A stretch of DNA of 64,000 nt from Rhizobium chutanense (GTDB lineage: Bacteria; Pseudomonadota; Alphaproteobacteria; Rhizobiales; Rhizobiaceae): assembly GCF_002531935.1 (NCBI RefSeq), contig NZ_NWSV01000008.1, forward strand, positions 186,001-250,000. The letters run 5' to 3'. Position 1 is the stretch's first letter. Every line of letters begins with the position of its first letter. The notes beneath the pieces were generated by a model, which was not told the origin of the DNA, did not search any database, and was given only the letters and a program-made list of their open reading frames with translations. The position numbers were made by a program, and so were the translations under genes. Shown piece after piece: positions 26,446 through 35,601 of this stretch.

Positions 26446-28236
26446 ATGCTTATGAAATTGGATCGGCGCCGTCTGCGCGCGCTGCGTGTTTTCTTTGATC
26501 CGGAGCGGCTGCGTGCGCTGACCCGCCGCAGCGAGGTCGGTCTGTCGCTCGCCGGCGCCATCGTCGGCATCGTCTCGGGCCTTGCCGTCACCGGTATGAG
26601 CTTCGTCTCCAATGAATTGCACCGACTGGTCTTCGGCATATCCGACGATGAACGGCTGAGCTCGTCTGCCATCGACGACAAACTGCTGCTGCTCGCTGCC
26701 CCCGTCGTCGGCGGCATCCTGCTCGGGTTGCTGCTTTTCATCCTGGCGAAGCGACGCAAGAAGCCGATGGTCGATCCGATCGAGGCCAATGCGCTGCACG
26801 GCGGCCGCCTGTCCTTGACCGACAGCATCATCGTTGCCGTGCAGAACCTGATCTCCAACGGTTTCGGCGCCTCCGTAGGGCTGGAGGCCGGCTATACCCA
26901 GCTTGCCGCCGGCCTCGCCTCGAAATTCGGCCTGAAGCTGCAGCTTCGTCGCTCGGATCTGCGCGTGCTCGTCGGCTGCGGCGCGGCCGGCGCCATCGCC
27001 GCCGCCTTCAACGCGCCGCTGACCGGCGCCTTCTATGCCTTCGAGCTGATCATCGGCACGTATACGATCGTGTCGCTTACCCCGGTCGTCACCTCCGCCC
27101 TCGTGTCCACGCTCGTCGCAAGACTGCTTGTCGAGGGCGATTTCACCATCGATATCGGCAGCTTCGGTTCAGTCGTGCCGGCCGACTACGTCCCGGCGCT
27201 GCTGCTCGGCGTCTTCTGCGCCGGCGTCGGCATCCTCATCATGCAGGGCGTCGCCTTCATCGAGGAACTGGCGCGCAAGAGCTCCATTGCCCCGCCCTTC
27301 CGCCCGGCGCTCGGCGGCATCATCGTCGGGCTTCTCGCAATGATCTCACCGCAGGTGCTCTCGGCCGGCCACGGCGCCCTGCATCTCAATCTCTCCCGCG
27401 AAGTGGCGATCCCGGCGCTGATCGGCCTCTTCCTGTTGAAATCGCTGGCCTCGGCGATCTCGATCGGCTCCGGTTTCAGAGGCGGCCTGTTCTTCGCCTC
27501 GCTGTTCATGGGCGCCCTGCTCGGCAAGCTGTTTGCCTATTGCGGCCCCTATTTCGCCGATGCGACGTTGACGCCTGCGATCTATGCCGTGGTCGGCATG
27601 AGTTCGCTTGCCGTCGCCGTCATCGGCGGGCCGCTGACGATGACCTTCCTGGCGCTCGAAATCACCGGCGATTTCCCGATCACAGCGCTGGTGCTCGCCG
27701 CCGTCATCACCTCTTCGCTCGTCGTGCGCTCGACCTTCGGCTACTCTTTCGCCACTTGGCGCTTCCACCTGCGCGGCGAAAGCATCCGCAGCGCCCATGA
27801 CGTCGGCTGGATCCGCAACCTGACGGTGGACAAGCTGATGCGATCAGACGTCAAGACGGCCAAATCAGGCATCTCGCTGGAGGAATTCAAGCGGGCCTTC
27901 CCGATCGGCTCGACCCAGCGCGTCATCCTCGTCGAGGAGAGCGACAAATATGCCGGCCTCGTGCTGGTGCCGGAGATCTACGCCAACCCGACCGACGCGC
28001 AGGACGAGGGCAAGACGCTTGCCGACTTCATCCACTACCGCAACGATTTCCTGCAGCCGCAGATGAATGCCAGGCAGGCGGCGGCAATCTTCGACAAGAG
28101 CGAAAGCGAAGCCCTCGCCGTCGTCAACAACCTGATCGAACGCAAGGTCATCGGCCAGCTCAGCGAAAGCCACACGCTGCGCCGCTACAGCGAAGAACTC
28201 GACCGCCGCCGCCGTGAAGTCTCCGGCGAGATCTAA
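26446..28236 (+). CDS. CLC-family chloride channel/antiporter with C-terminal CBS-like region
   Basis: A 596-residue inner-membrane CLC protein with about ten or more hydrophobic helices in residues 30-440, then a cytosolic region of about 150 residues (VDKLMRSDVKTA onward) that resembles paired CBS domains. The gating-glutamate region reads GASVGLEAGYTQ, so the glutamate is kept but the usual GREGP context is altered. The GSGFRGGLFFA segment replaces the usual GxFxP. Such divergence defines a bacterial CLC subgroup, and anion choice is uncertain. The start (26446 or 26452) has no clear ribosome-binding site. Confidence 0.88.
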   Translation: MLMKLDRRRLRALRVFFDPERLRALTRRSEVGLSLAGAIVGIVSGLAVTGMSFVSNELHRLVFGISDDERLSSSAIDDKLLLLAAPVVGGILLGLLLFILAKRRKKPMVDPIEANALHGGRLSLTDSIIVAVQNLISNGFGASVGLEAGYTQLAAGLASKFGLKLQLRRSDLRVLVGCGAAGAIAAAFNAPLTGAFYAFELIIGTYTIVSLTPVVTSALVSTLVARLLVEGDFTIDIGSFGSVVPADYVPALLLGVFCAGVGILIMQGVAFIEELARKSSIAPPFRPALGGIIVGLLAMISPQVLSAGHGALHLNLSREVAIPALIGLFLLKSLASAISIGSGFRGGLFFASLFMGALLGKLFAYCGPYFADATLTPAIYAVVGMSSLAVAVIGGPLTMTFLALEITGDFPITALVLAAVITSSLVVRSTFGYSFATWRFHLRGESIRSAHDVGWIRNLTVDKLMRSDVKTAKSGISLEEFKRAFPIGSTQRVILVEESDKYAGLVLVPEIYANPTDAQDEGKTLADFIHYRNDFLQPQMNARQAAAIFDKSESEALAVVNNLIERKVIGQLSESHTLRRYSEELDRRRREVSGEI

Positions 28237-28275
28237 ACCGCTCCGACCGACCGCGCCGCACTGCAGCACTTTGAA

Positions 28276-29562
28276 TTATTCAGCAGCGTCGGCAATCCTG
28301 AAAACATCAGCCCGCTTCGAAACTCCGCGCAGTTCGAACGATCCGAGATATTGGCAAGGCGCCGCACAGGTCGTCGCGAAGCTCTCCGACATCAAGAGGG
28401 GTTGATCGAGCGTGCCGCAGAGCTTTTCTAGCCGCGAGGCCTCGTTGACCGCTCTGCCGATCACCGTGAAATCGAGCCTGCCATGGGCGCCGACATTTCC
28501 GTAGAAAACCTCGCCGAGATGCAAGACGACGTCGACGCCGATATCGGGGCCGCCATTGCCCGTCCGCTCGCGATTGAGCGCCTCGTTGGCCTTCAGCAGG
28601 TTCCGTGCCGAAGCGAGTGCCGCCAGGCAGGCCTGCTGCGGATCGTCGGCGTCGGTCGGAAAGATCGCCAGCACGCTGTCGCCCATGAACTTCAGGATCT
28701 CGCCGGAATTTTCCTCGACATGCCGGTCGATCAGCTCGAAATGCTCGTTCAGAAAGCCGACGATCTCTTCGGGCTGATAGACCTCGGTCAGGGCCGTGAA
28801 ATTCCGGAGATCCGCAAGCAGGATCGCGGCATTAATGGAGCCCCCCGTTCCCCGTTGGGTCTCACCGGCGAGGATGCGCGCACTCGTCCTGGCGCCGGTA
28901 TAGACGGCGAGGATATCCGTCGCGGTCTTCGATGCCGCCACGCGGTAGGCCGCCAGCCCGAGCGCCGGGAAAAGCTCTTCGATAACAGCCAGCTGGTCAT
29001 CGGAAAATCCGCCGGGCGCATCGCTGGTCAGCGAAAAACCAAGCCCGCGCAGCGCAACTTCCTTCGGGAATTCGAAAAGGCTGATCACGTGATCCGTGCC
29101 CCCGCCGAGCGCGAATTCGCGAAGCTCGCTGTAGCCGAGACCCTCGCCTCTCTCCAGGCTCCACCGCCCTCTTCTTTCGCCGCGATTCAAAAGATAGAAT
29201 ATCGGGGTCTCCTCGAAGAGACGCTCCCCCACGATACCGTGTTCGGCAATTTCGATGGTCGTGACGCCGCCCCTGATGAAATTGGCCGCGATGCCGCGAT
29301 ACATGGGATGGATGGACGGCATTCGGATGCTTGCCCGCCAGATCGGAAATCCCTCGGCGATCAGCCGGTCACACAGCCCGGCCACGAGGTCGCCAATGTG
29401 CTCGCTGGTGATTCCCTGCTCGATAAGCCAGTGAATATGATCGTTAATTTTTAAAACCTCCGCATCGGGCCAAGAGCCGGAGTAGCCGTTTTCACGATCG
29501 AGGCCAGGCACCAGGAACCGCAGGACAGGCGCTGAAAAAGCCATGTCGCACATGCCATTCAT
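28276..29562 (-). CDS. class III adenylate/guanylate cyclase
   Basis: A 428-residue soluble protein with a class III nucleotidyl-cyclase domain in about residues 235-420. Both metal-binding aspartates are visible (ILLADLRNFT and FMGDSVLAIFP), as is the DFTVIGRAVNEASRLEKL helix with its transition-state asparagine and arginine. The N-terminal part (residues 20-230) has no named domain; the same architecture recurs in many rhizobial cyclases. The product, cAMP or cGMP, is not certain. Start 29562 is a best guess; ATGs at 29553 and 29544 are close alternatives. Confidence 0.85.
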   Translation of the reverse strand: MNGMCDMAFSAPVLRFLVPGLDRENGYSGSWPDAEVLKINDHIHWLIEQGITSEHIGDLVAGLCDRLIAEGFPIWRASIRMPSIHPMYRGIAANFIRGGVTTIEIAEHGIVGERLFEETPIFYLLNRGERRGRWSLERGEGLGYSELREFALGGGTDHVISLFEFPKEVALRGLGFSLTSDAPGGFSDDQLAVIEELFPALGLAAYRVAASKTATDILAVYTGARTSARILAGETQRGTGGSINAAILLADLRNFTALTEVYQPEEIVGFLNEHFELIDRHVEENSGEILKFMGDSVLAIFPTDADDPQQACLAALASARNLLKANEALNRERTGNGGPDIGVDVVLHLGEVFYGNVGAHGRLDFTVIGRAVNEASRLEKLCGTLDQPLLMSESFATTCAAPCQYLGSFELRGVSKRADVFRIADAAE

Positions 29563-29767
29563 TAGCCTGCTTCGCGTCGTGATACTACTCCCAGGCGAAT
29601 GCGGGGATGCGGAATTCGAGGGTACACAGCGCTGGTGTCACGGATGACAAATTGCCTCAGCCTCCCCGGCGGTTAGCGAAACTGCTCCAGTCCGCGTCTT
29701 GGCAGGCGACAAAAGGGATCTCGCCTCTCGACAAGGCGATGTCATTCAGCACGGGATCTCCAGCTGC

Positions 29768-30538
29768 TCACATCCTGACCGTCATGCCGCCATCGACGGT
29801 CAACACGTGGCCGTTGACGAAGGAGGCGGCGCCGCTTGCCAGGAACAGGGCCGCGCCGGCAATCTCGTCCGGGCGTCCCCAGCGCTGGACCGGGATCCGC
29901 TGGCGCACGAAGGGCATCAATTCCTCGTTCTGAGCCATGACCGCATTCGTCTCGGTGGCGAACCAGCCCGGCGCAATCGCGTTGCTGGTGATACCGTACG
30001 GGCCGAATTCGACCGCCATGGCGCGCATCAGTCCGGTCAGGCCCTGCTTGGCGGCCGGATAGACGCTGTCGCCTGGCATGACGACATGGCCGCTGATCGA
30101 GGTCACGGCGATCAGCCGGCCGTAACTGCGCCGTTTCATCAGCACGGCCGCATCGCGCGAAAGCGTGATCGCCGCGGCCAGATCGGTGCGCAGCAACTCG
30201 ATGATGCCCTCATCATCGAATTCGGCCAGCGGCCGCCGGTCGCGGACGCCGACATTGTTGATCAGGATATCGAGACGACCATGGATCTTGTCGATATCGG
30301 CCATCACAGCACGCTGAGCCTCGCGGTCGGCGACGTCGAACACAGCAGCCTCCGCCGTCCCGCCCACGGCCCGGATAATCCTGACGGCATCGTCCAGCGT
30401 CGCCGCCGTGCGTCCGGTGACGATGACATGCGCACCGGCATCGGCAAGCGCACGTGCCATCTCAAGACCCAGACCACGCCCGCCGCCGGTCACCAGCGCC
30501 ACCTGGCCCGCCAGTGAAAATCTGTCCAATACGCTCAT
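29768..30538 (-). CDS. short-chain dehydrogenase/reductase, gluconate 5-dehydrogenase-like
   Basis: A 256-residue classical SDR with the cofactor motif TGGGRGLGLEMA, the NNVG motif, the catalytic Ser-Tyr-Lys set (TSISG and YPAAK) and the C-terminal SFVNGHVLTVDGGMTVRM. It most resembles gluconate 5-dehydrogenase/IdnO-type sugar-acid enzymes, but substrate is unproven. The ATG at 30538 was chosen over 30574 because it gives the usual N-terminal length before the first strand. Confidence 0.85.
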   Translation of the reverse strand: MSVLDRFSLAGQVALVTGGGRGLGLEMARALADAGAHVIVTGRTAATLDDAVRIIRAVGGTAEAAVFDVADREAQRAVMADIDKIHGRLDILINNVGVRDRRPLAEFDDEGIIELLRTDLAAAITLSRDAAVLMKRRSYGRLIAVTSISGHVVMPGDSVYPAAKQGLTGLMRAMAVEFGPYGITSNAIAPGWFATETNAVMAQNEELMPFVRQRIPVQRWGRPDEIAGAALFLASGAASFVNGHVLTVDGGMTVRM

Positions 30539-30648
30539 GGTTTTCGTCGCTCTCAACCGAGTCCGCCGCGACAATTAATGGACTCAGTCCACTAATTTGG
30601 CAATAGCGGAACGAGATGATCCTCTGACATCAGGAGGTCCGGCTTGGC

Positions 30649-30692
30649 TCCCGCTTCTCCCCAGCGGGGTCCGAAGGACAGGGTCGAGACCA
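30649..30692. repeat. repeat related to the cobN insertion element
   Basis: CTCCCCAGCGGGGTCCGAAGG and GGTCGAGACC match the right arm of the element inside cobN (23185-23215), which shows that element's parts also occur between genes. Confidence 0.55.
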
Positions 30693-30785
30693 AGCAGATC
30701 CAGATTGAGGGTCTCCTACCATGGGATTACGCCTCGGGATGATCCATGCCTAGGTTTCTGTCGGCCCAAAGCGGCTTTTCAGGGA

Positions 30786-31064
30786 TCAATTGCGGTTTCG
30801 GCGATGGTAGTCCTGATCTAGGTCTTTCCAGACGTAGAACCCATTCCAAAGACCGAGCCAGGCTGACAATGCTCCGAATGAGTCGCTGTTTAAAGTCTGA
30901 GAGAGTGAACTTTCTCCATGGGAGGGGTCGACTTTCTTCGCCCAAACACCGATGAGGGCCGTCACCCACCAGCCTGCGATTATAAGAGCCGCAATGGGCC
31001 AAACATATACGATGGCCGCAAGGCAAATAATCAATATCGCCCTGTAGATGTTGAGCTTCGACAT
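30786..31064 (-). CDS. small membrane protein, function unknown
   Basis: A 92-residue protein with two closely spaced hydrophobic helices (residues 8-45, YRAILIICLAAIVYVW and AALIIAGWWVTALIGVW) and a polar tail rich in Ser, Asp and Arg. GGGAG sits five bases before the ATG, so translation is likely. I do not recognise a family. It opens the AT-richer accessory stretch that also holds the unknown genes at 31282, 32318 and 32742, all on the same strand. Confidence 0.6.
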   Translation of the reverse strand: MSKLNIYRAILIICLAAIVYVWPIAALIIAGWWVTALIGVWAKKVDPSHGESSLSQTLNSDSFGALSAWLGLWNGFYVWKDLDQDYHRRNRN

Positions 31065-31281
31065 TTCACTCCCATTTGAAGGCCCAAAATTCTAAGCAAC
31101 TTTGGGTTACACGAAATTATCATAAGTTCTAACGACCCGTGAGAAGTGTGACCGTCTCTGCAGGAAGCATTCGTCCCGTCATCGCGACAGACTTCGAAAC
31201 TGCTTGAAGCATCTTGGTCAAGATGCGACCGGGACACCGCTTACCGAAGATCACATCCTATTGACTGTATAACTAGTGCAA

Positions 31282-31956
31282 TCAGTATCCGGGATCGTAC
31301 GAGACGAGATAAAATCCGTTGCCCAGGCTGGCGAAAGATACTTTGACCTGCGAGAGAGACGAGACCATTTCATTAATATTGAATATCATGCTCTCGGGTG
31401 ATGACTTGGCGTGAAACTCCAATGCTGAGCGGAAGATTGCGGAGTCTAGGAACTCACGCGTCCATGGCGGACCTCCTTCATCCCGCATTATGTCCGCGAG
31501 AACTCCATTTTCGGAGTGGATTATCTCGCAAAATTCAATCCTGTGACCGTCAGCGCTATAGGAGCGGCTGCGGCAGCGTTCCACATATTCGGTGAAAGGA
31601 GCCCGGGTCTCGATAAAGCCACGCTCTTCAACTTTTCGGCCAAGCCCGGAATAAAAAAATACGAAGGAGAATAATATGGGCAGACACCCGATAAATATAG
31701 ACAGCGAGCGTCTCCAAATTATCGCCAACGCTATCCACGTGAGATATAAAAAAAATAAATATAAGGAATACATCCCAGGTTCAGACAATGGTTTAAAGTT
31801 GTAGTAAGCTCCAAAATAAATGGAATAAATCAGAACTGCAGAGCAAATACACTGGCCGAACTTGATTATTTTACCTATGCGTATCTTACGGTCCGGAGTC
31901 TTTACGGTGAAAAAATCCCGCACTCGGCCTATGGGGTGTGTATTGCCTACGGGCAT
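31282..31956 (-). CDS. membrane protein with C-terminal soluble domain, function unknown
   Basis: A 224-residue protein. Three hydrophobic segments in residues 28-105 (SAVLIYSIYFGAYY, YSLYLFFLYLTWIALAII, SIFIGCLPILFSFVFFYSGL) precede a soluble domain of about 115 residues that ends LSQVKVSFASLGNGFYLVSY. AAGGAAC precedes the ATG. Base composition is AT-richer than the flanking genes. A decayed copy of its 3' end lies at 33650-33735, so this locus has been duplicated. No function can be named. Confidence 0.6.
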   Translation of the reverse strand: MPVGNTHPIGRVRDFFTVKTPDRKIRIGKIIKFGQCICSAVLIYSIYFGAYYNFKPLSEPGMYSLYLFFLYLTWIALAIIWRRSLSIFIGCLPILFSFVFFYSGLGRKVEERGFIETRAPFTEYVERCRSRSYSADGHRIEFCEIIHSENGVLADIMRDEGGPPWTREFLDSAIFRSALEFHAKSSPESMIFNINEMVSSLSQVKVSFASLGNGFYLVSYDPGY

Positions 31957-32317
31957 TGTAACGTTCCTTGAGTAAAGATCTATTTCAAGACGCCCGTGAT
32001 ATTGTTACGCAACTTCGCCGTCGATCGCGCTTCGGGCATTTGCGAGGCAGAACTGCTGCTATCTTGGCGATCGTCGCAGGAACCGTGCCGTATTGGTTTC
32101 ACCACCGCCGGCTGCCCGACATGAACGAAGCCGAATCGCGATTGGGAACGCAAACTTCGAGTTTCAGTGCGGCCCCCTGCAGGGACTACCTACCCTCAAA
32201 ACCTCCCCGGCAAAGGCCTCACGCCGGCGCGTGGCTTCTGCCTGAACGGATGCGAGCGCGGTCTCGAGATCCGATCAATCTGCGATTTTCTTTGGTTGTC
32301 CTCCATAGCCTAACTTC
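31957..32317. other. 361-bp gap without a supported gene
   Basis: Open frames here (a rightward frame from 31968) have no ribosome-binding site or recognisable protein. The right part, read leftward, encodes an orphan RQKPRAGVRPLPGRF-like tail, possibly the remnant end of an older gene. Confidence 0.4.
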
Positions 32318-32515
32318 CTATCGCTCACGTTTATTTTTGCGTTTTTGGAGATTGCTTATCAAACGGTCGCCGCCAAGAGAGTATGCAAAGATGCTGTACG
32401 CAGTTATTATAATAATAGTTGGGGTATCGCCTAGTTCAAATATGTATATTGCAGCACCCATTACCGGAATTGATCCAATGAAGATCCCATACAGGATTAT
32501 CAAATTCCGCGACAT
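32318..32515 (-). CDS. small membrane protein, function unknown
   Basis: A 65-residue, very hydrophobic protein with two predicted membrane helices (LIILYGIFIGSIPVMGAAIY and TIIIITAYSIFAYSLG) and a basic tail (NLQKRKNKRER) that should face the cytosol. A strong AGGAGA lies six bases before the ATG. Codon use is AT-rich. No family was recognised. Confidence 0.55.
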   Translation of the reverse strand: MSRNLIILYGIFIGSIPVMGAAIYIFELGDTPTIIIITAYSIFAYSLGGDRLISNLQKRKNKRER

Positions 32516-32619
32516 CCAATTCTCCTCTTATATATAATTTCAAGCATGTCCCTTAGCGACGTGGCTACCTTTGATCGTCACCTACACCTTGATTGCGCCG
32601 CACAGGTTGATTTTCTCTG

Positions 32620-32741
32620 ATTATCCAATACATACGAGCATGTGCCTGTCGTCGTCCCATCGGCCAATAGTGCTTCGTCGATGTAGAGTTCGACTATTGG
32701 CTTCTCCATCAAATGCCACTCTGCCAGCTTCCTTTGTTGCA
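32620..32741 (-). pseudogene. possible fragment of a duplicated membrane-protein gene
   Basis: Read leftward in one frame this stretch gives IPDATKEAGRVAFDGEANS, then RTLHRRSTIG and a stop. The 37 bases at 32664-32700 match 33214-33251 inside the next gene in sequence and frame (R-x-L-x-R-R-S-T-I). It may be a remnant of a paralogue or a shared palindromic repeat. Confidence 0.35.
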
Positions 32742-33380
32742 TCAGGAATTCTCGCGATCTTTTATTGTCTTGCGATAGATGTGGTATAGATGCACAAAAA
32801 GCGAAATAAAGAATAAGGACTTCAAGATATTTGCCATGTAAAGATTAAAGAAGCCGCTATCCCTAGATCCTATAAAAAGGTCTATCGCATAACACTTCGC
32901 ATTTTCGCAGGGCGTAGTTAATCTGTAATCAGAGACATATATGACAAGGAAGGCCGTCATTACTACTGAGGCCGCCACAGATGCGCTCCTTATATTCCTT
33001 TCAACTGGGACTTTGCTTAGTCTGTAAAAAAATCCCTCATCAGTCACCTTAGCGCGGCGCGCCATCCACCAGGCGATTGGGAAGAAGATCAAAGCGATTA
33101 CAATCTGCGCAGTCAGGAAGATGAACACATAGTCAGGGGCTCGAAACCGGCGAAATAATGCGAGAGACGAAATAGTCACTGCGACCATCAGAATGGCGAA
33201 AATGCTGTCTAGGCTAATAGTGCTTCGTCGAAGTAGAATTCGACCTATTAGGAACAGGAAGATCAGAAACAGGAGGATGGGGACGGGCCCGATCGGGGGA
33301 AGCGGGCTTGCAGGCAGGAAATTACTGTTCACGCTCGGGTCCTCCATCAATATGACGAGACGACGGAAAATACCGACCAC
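32742..33380 (-). CDS. polytopic membrane protein, function unknown
   Basis: A 212-residue protein with about five hydrophobic segments (PVPILLFLIFLFLIG, IFAILMVAVTISSLALF, YVFIFLTAQIVIALIFFPIAWW, VAASVVMTAFLVIYV and SLFFISLFVHLYHIY). The start may be GTG at 33380 or ATG at 33347; neither has a convincing ribosome-binding site. A palindrome-ended 38-bp segment in its coding region (33214-33251) recurs just past its 3' end. No family was recognised. Confidence 0.5.
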   Translation of the reverse strand: MVGIFRRLVILMEDPSVNSNFLPASPLPPIGPVPILLFLIFLFLIGRILLRRSTISLDSIFAILMVAVTISSLALFRRFRAPDYVFIFLTAQIVIALIFFPIAWWMARRAKVTDEGFFYRLSKVPVERNIRSASVAASVVMTAFLVIYVSDYRLTTPCENAKCYAIDLFIGSRDSGFFNLYMANILKSLFFISLFVHLYHIYRKTIKDRENS

Positions 33381-34146
33381 CTCGGTTGCTGCGAATTTAT
33401 CAAATCACCGCTCCTTCATCGCTTCGGCTGCCACGTCAACGAGAGACGAAAACACATAGGCGCGTATCCGCCTCGAGCCGGTGCTGACTTCGGCGACCGC
33501 TGACATCCAGGGGAAGTGGGACATCTGCACTATCCGCCCTCACCGCACTTTGCTCGAGCTCCAGCGTGACCGCGAAGACAAGTTCTGTGTGCGCTCTGCG
33601 CGCGCAAACAGCGACGCCTGTGGCGGAGCGCCAGTATCCTGTTCGCAGCGCTCGGCGTCAGGCCCAGGCTGAAAAAAGATACTTTGACCCGCGACGCTCT
33701 CGGTTGATGTCGTGGCGTGAAAATCCGGTGCGAAGCGAAAGCAACGCGCAAAAACGCGCTCTAGCTCGCACGAGAATATCGACTATTACTTTGATTGTTT
33801 TTGAGAGGGTTTCATTGACTCGCGGGGCTCGCTTCTTCTTGTAAAGGAACGGTTACCTTCGGCTTTGACAAAGGTTCCGAAAACAACCGGCTCTGACTAA
33901 TCCCGCCGCAACCCTACGCGCAGAAGAATTGGTTACTCCGAGCCCCCGCTCGTCAACGCCGGTTGTTGAATTCATATTTCAAAGGTGGATAGGCAAATCT
34001 TGTTCAGAAGGACTACCTGTGATTTTGTTTTGCGTGGGTCTCACGTTTAATCGGAGAGAACTATCGGTCAAATCACGGCTCTGTGATATCGCATGCCTTT
34101 TGGCCCTCGGGCCATTTTGTCGCACGAGTCCCACCTCGGAACCGCT
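33381..34146 (-). pseudogene. decayed region with a remnant of the 31282-31956 gene
   Basis: No intact gene in this 766-bp gap. Read leftward, 33735-33650 matches the 3' end of the 31282-31956 gene: TTTCACGCCA, the CGAGAGC word, then after a deletion of about 40 bases GGTCAAAGTATCTTT and CAGCCTGGGC. The protein remnant RVKVSFFSLG parallels QVKVSFASLG. The rest shows no recognisable feature. Confidence 0.55.
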
Positions 34147-35601
34147 CTATCCAATCAGCCCCGCAAGCCAACGCGGGTCGAGATGCCTCTCCAGCCCGCT
34201 CGCGACCTCGTCCAACGCCTGGTCGACGCTCTCGCGGTAATTCTTCCGCTCACTCGAAAGCCCGAAACTTTGAAGCAGCCGGGCGCGGTAGGTGTCGCTG
34301 CCGAAGAGCCCGTGCAGATAGGTGCCCATGATCCGGCCGTCGGCCGACAGCGCCCCGTCGGGCGCGCCGTCGACGATCGCCGATGGCCTGTCGCAATCGG
34401 GGCCGTGGGTGATGCCGAGGTGGATCTGGTAGCCGGCAAGCGGCGTATCATATTCGGTCGAGCGGGCCTGGCTGTTGCGCACGGTTTTCTCCGGCGCCAT
34501 CTCGGTCTCGACATCGAGAAGCCCAAGCCCCGGCATCTCCAGCGTGCCGCCCTCGAGCCGAAGCGGATCGCGCACGGTCCGCCCGAGCATCTGGTAGCCG
34601 CCGCAGATGCCGATTACCCGGCCGCCGCGCCTGACATGCGCCTGGAGATCGCGGTCCCAGCCTTCAGCCCTGAAATCGGCAAGATCCGATATCGTCGATT
34701 TCGAGCCGGGAAGGACGATGAGGCCCGCATCGGCAGGCAGCCGCTCGCCCGATCGCACGAAGGTGAGTTCGACATCCGGCTCGGTCCGCAGCGGGTCGAG
34801 ATCGTCGAAATTGGCGATGCGCGGCAGCACCGGCACGGCGATCTTCAGCGCGCCGGATCCGCCCCGCGCCAGCCGTTCGAGCACGACCGAATCTTCGGCC
34901 GGCAGGCGCCCAGCGCCCGGCAGCCATGGCACGACGCCGAAACACGGCCAGCCGGTAAAACCTTCGATGGCGCGGATGCCGTCGTCGAACAGCGAGACGT
35001 CGCCGCGGAACTTGTTGATGATGTAGCCGGCAATCATCGCCCGGTCCTCGTCGGCGAGAATCGCATGCGTGCCCACCAGCGAGGCGATGACGCCGCCGCG
35101 GTCGATATCGCCGACGAGCACGACAGGCACGCCGGCCCGCGTCGCAAAACCCATATTGGCAATATCGCCGGGCCGGAGATTGATTTCGGCCGGCGATCCC
35201 GCACCTTCGACGACAACGAGATCGGCACCGGCGGCCACCGTCTCGAAGCTTTCGAGCACGGCGCCGAGCAGTTGCGGCTTCAACCGCTGATAGTCGCGCC
35301 CCTTGGCCTGGCCGAACACCCTGCCCTGCACGATGATCTGGCTGCCGTTTTCCGATTGCGGCTTCAGCAGCACCGGGTTCATATGCACCGAGGAGGGCGT
35401 GCGCGCCGCCAGCGACTGCAGCCACTGCGCCCGGCCGATCTCGCCGCCATCGTCGGCAACAGCGGCATTGTTCGACATGTTCTGCGGCTTGAACGGCCGC
35501 ACGGCAAGCCCGCGATTGGCCGCCAGCCGGCAGAGCCCTGCGACCAGCACCGTCTTGCCGACATCCGAGCCGGTTCCCTGCAGCATGATCGCTCTTGCCA
35601 T
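34147..35601 (-). CDS. cobQ: cobyric acid synthase CobQ
   Basis: A 484-residue glutamine-dependent amidotransferase that amidates four side chains (b, d, e, g) of adenosylcobyrinate a,c-diamide. The N-terminal ATP domain has LQGTGSDVGKTVLVAGLCR and KPQNMSNNAAV; the C-terminal glutaminase domain has its cysteine in IGICGGYQMLGR and a histidine in TYLHGLF. The ATG at 35601 follows GGAAAGG; an ATG at 35625 is less likely. It is separated from the other cob genes by about 8.7 kb, downstream of the accessory stretch. Confidence 0.94.
   Translation of the reverse strand: MARAIMLQGTGSDVGKTVLVAGLCRLAANRGLAVRPFKPQNMSNNAAVADDGGEIGRAQWLQSLAARTPSSVHMNPVLLKPQSENGSQIIVQGRVFGQAKGRDYQRLKPQLLGAVLESFETVAAGADLVVVEGAGSPAEINLRPGDIANMGFATRAGVPVVLVGDIDRGGVIASLVGTHAILADEDRAMIAGYIINKFRGDVSLFDDGIRAIEGFTGWPCFGVVPWLPGAGRLPAEDSVVLERLARGGSGALKIAVPVLPRIANFDDLDPLRTEPDVELTFVRSGERLPADAGLIVLPGSKSTISDLADFRAEGWDRDLQAHVRRGGRVIGICGGYQMLGRTVRDPLRLEGGTLEMPGLGLLDVETEMAPEKTVRNSQARSTEYDTPLAGYQIHLGITHGPDCDRPSAIVDGAPDGALSADGRIMGTYLHGLFGSDTYRARLLQSFGLSSERKNYRESVDQALDEVASGLERHLDPRWLAGLIG

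Noticed and set aside
33381..34146. CRISPR array or phage remnant in the AT-richer stretch
   Set aside because: Repeats there are single pairs without regular spacers, and no integrase, transposase or phage gene was seen.
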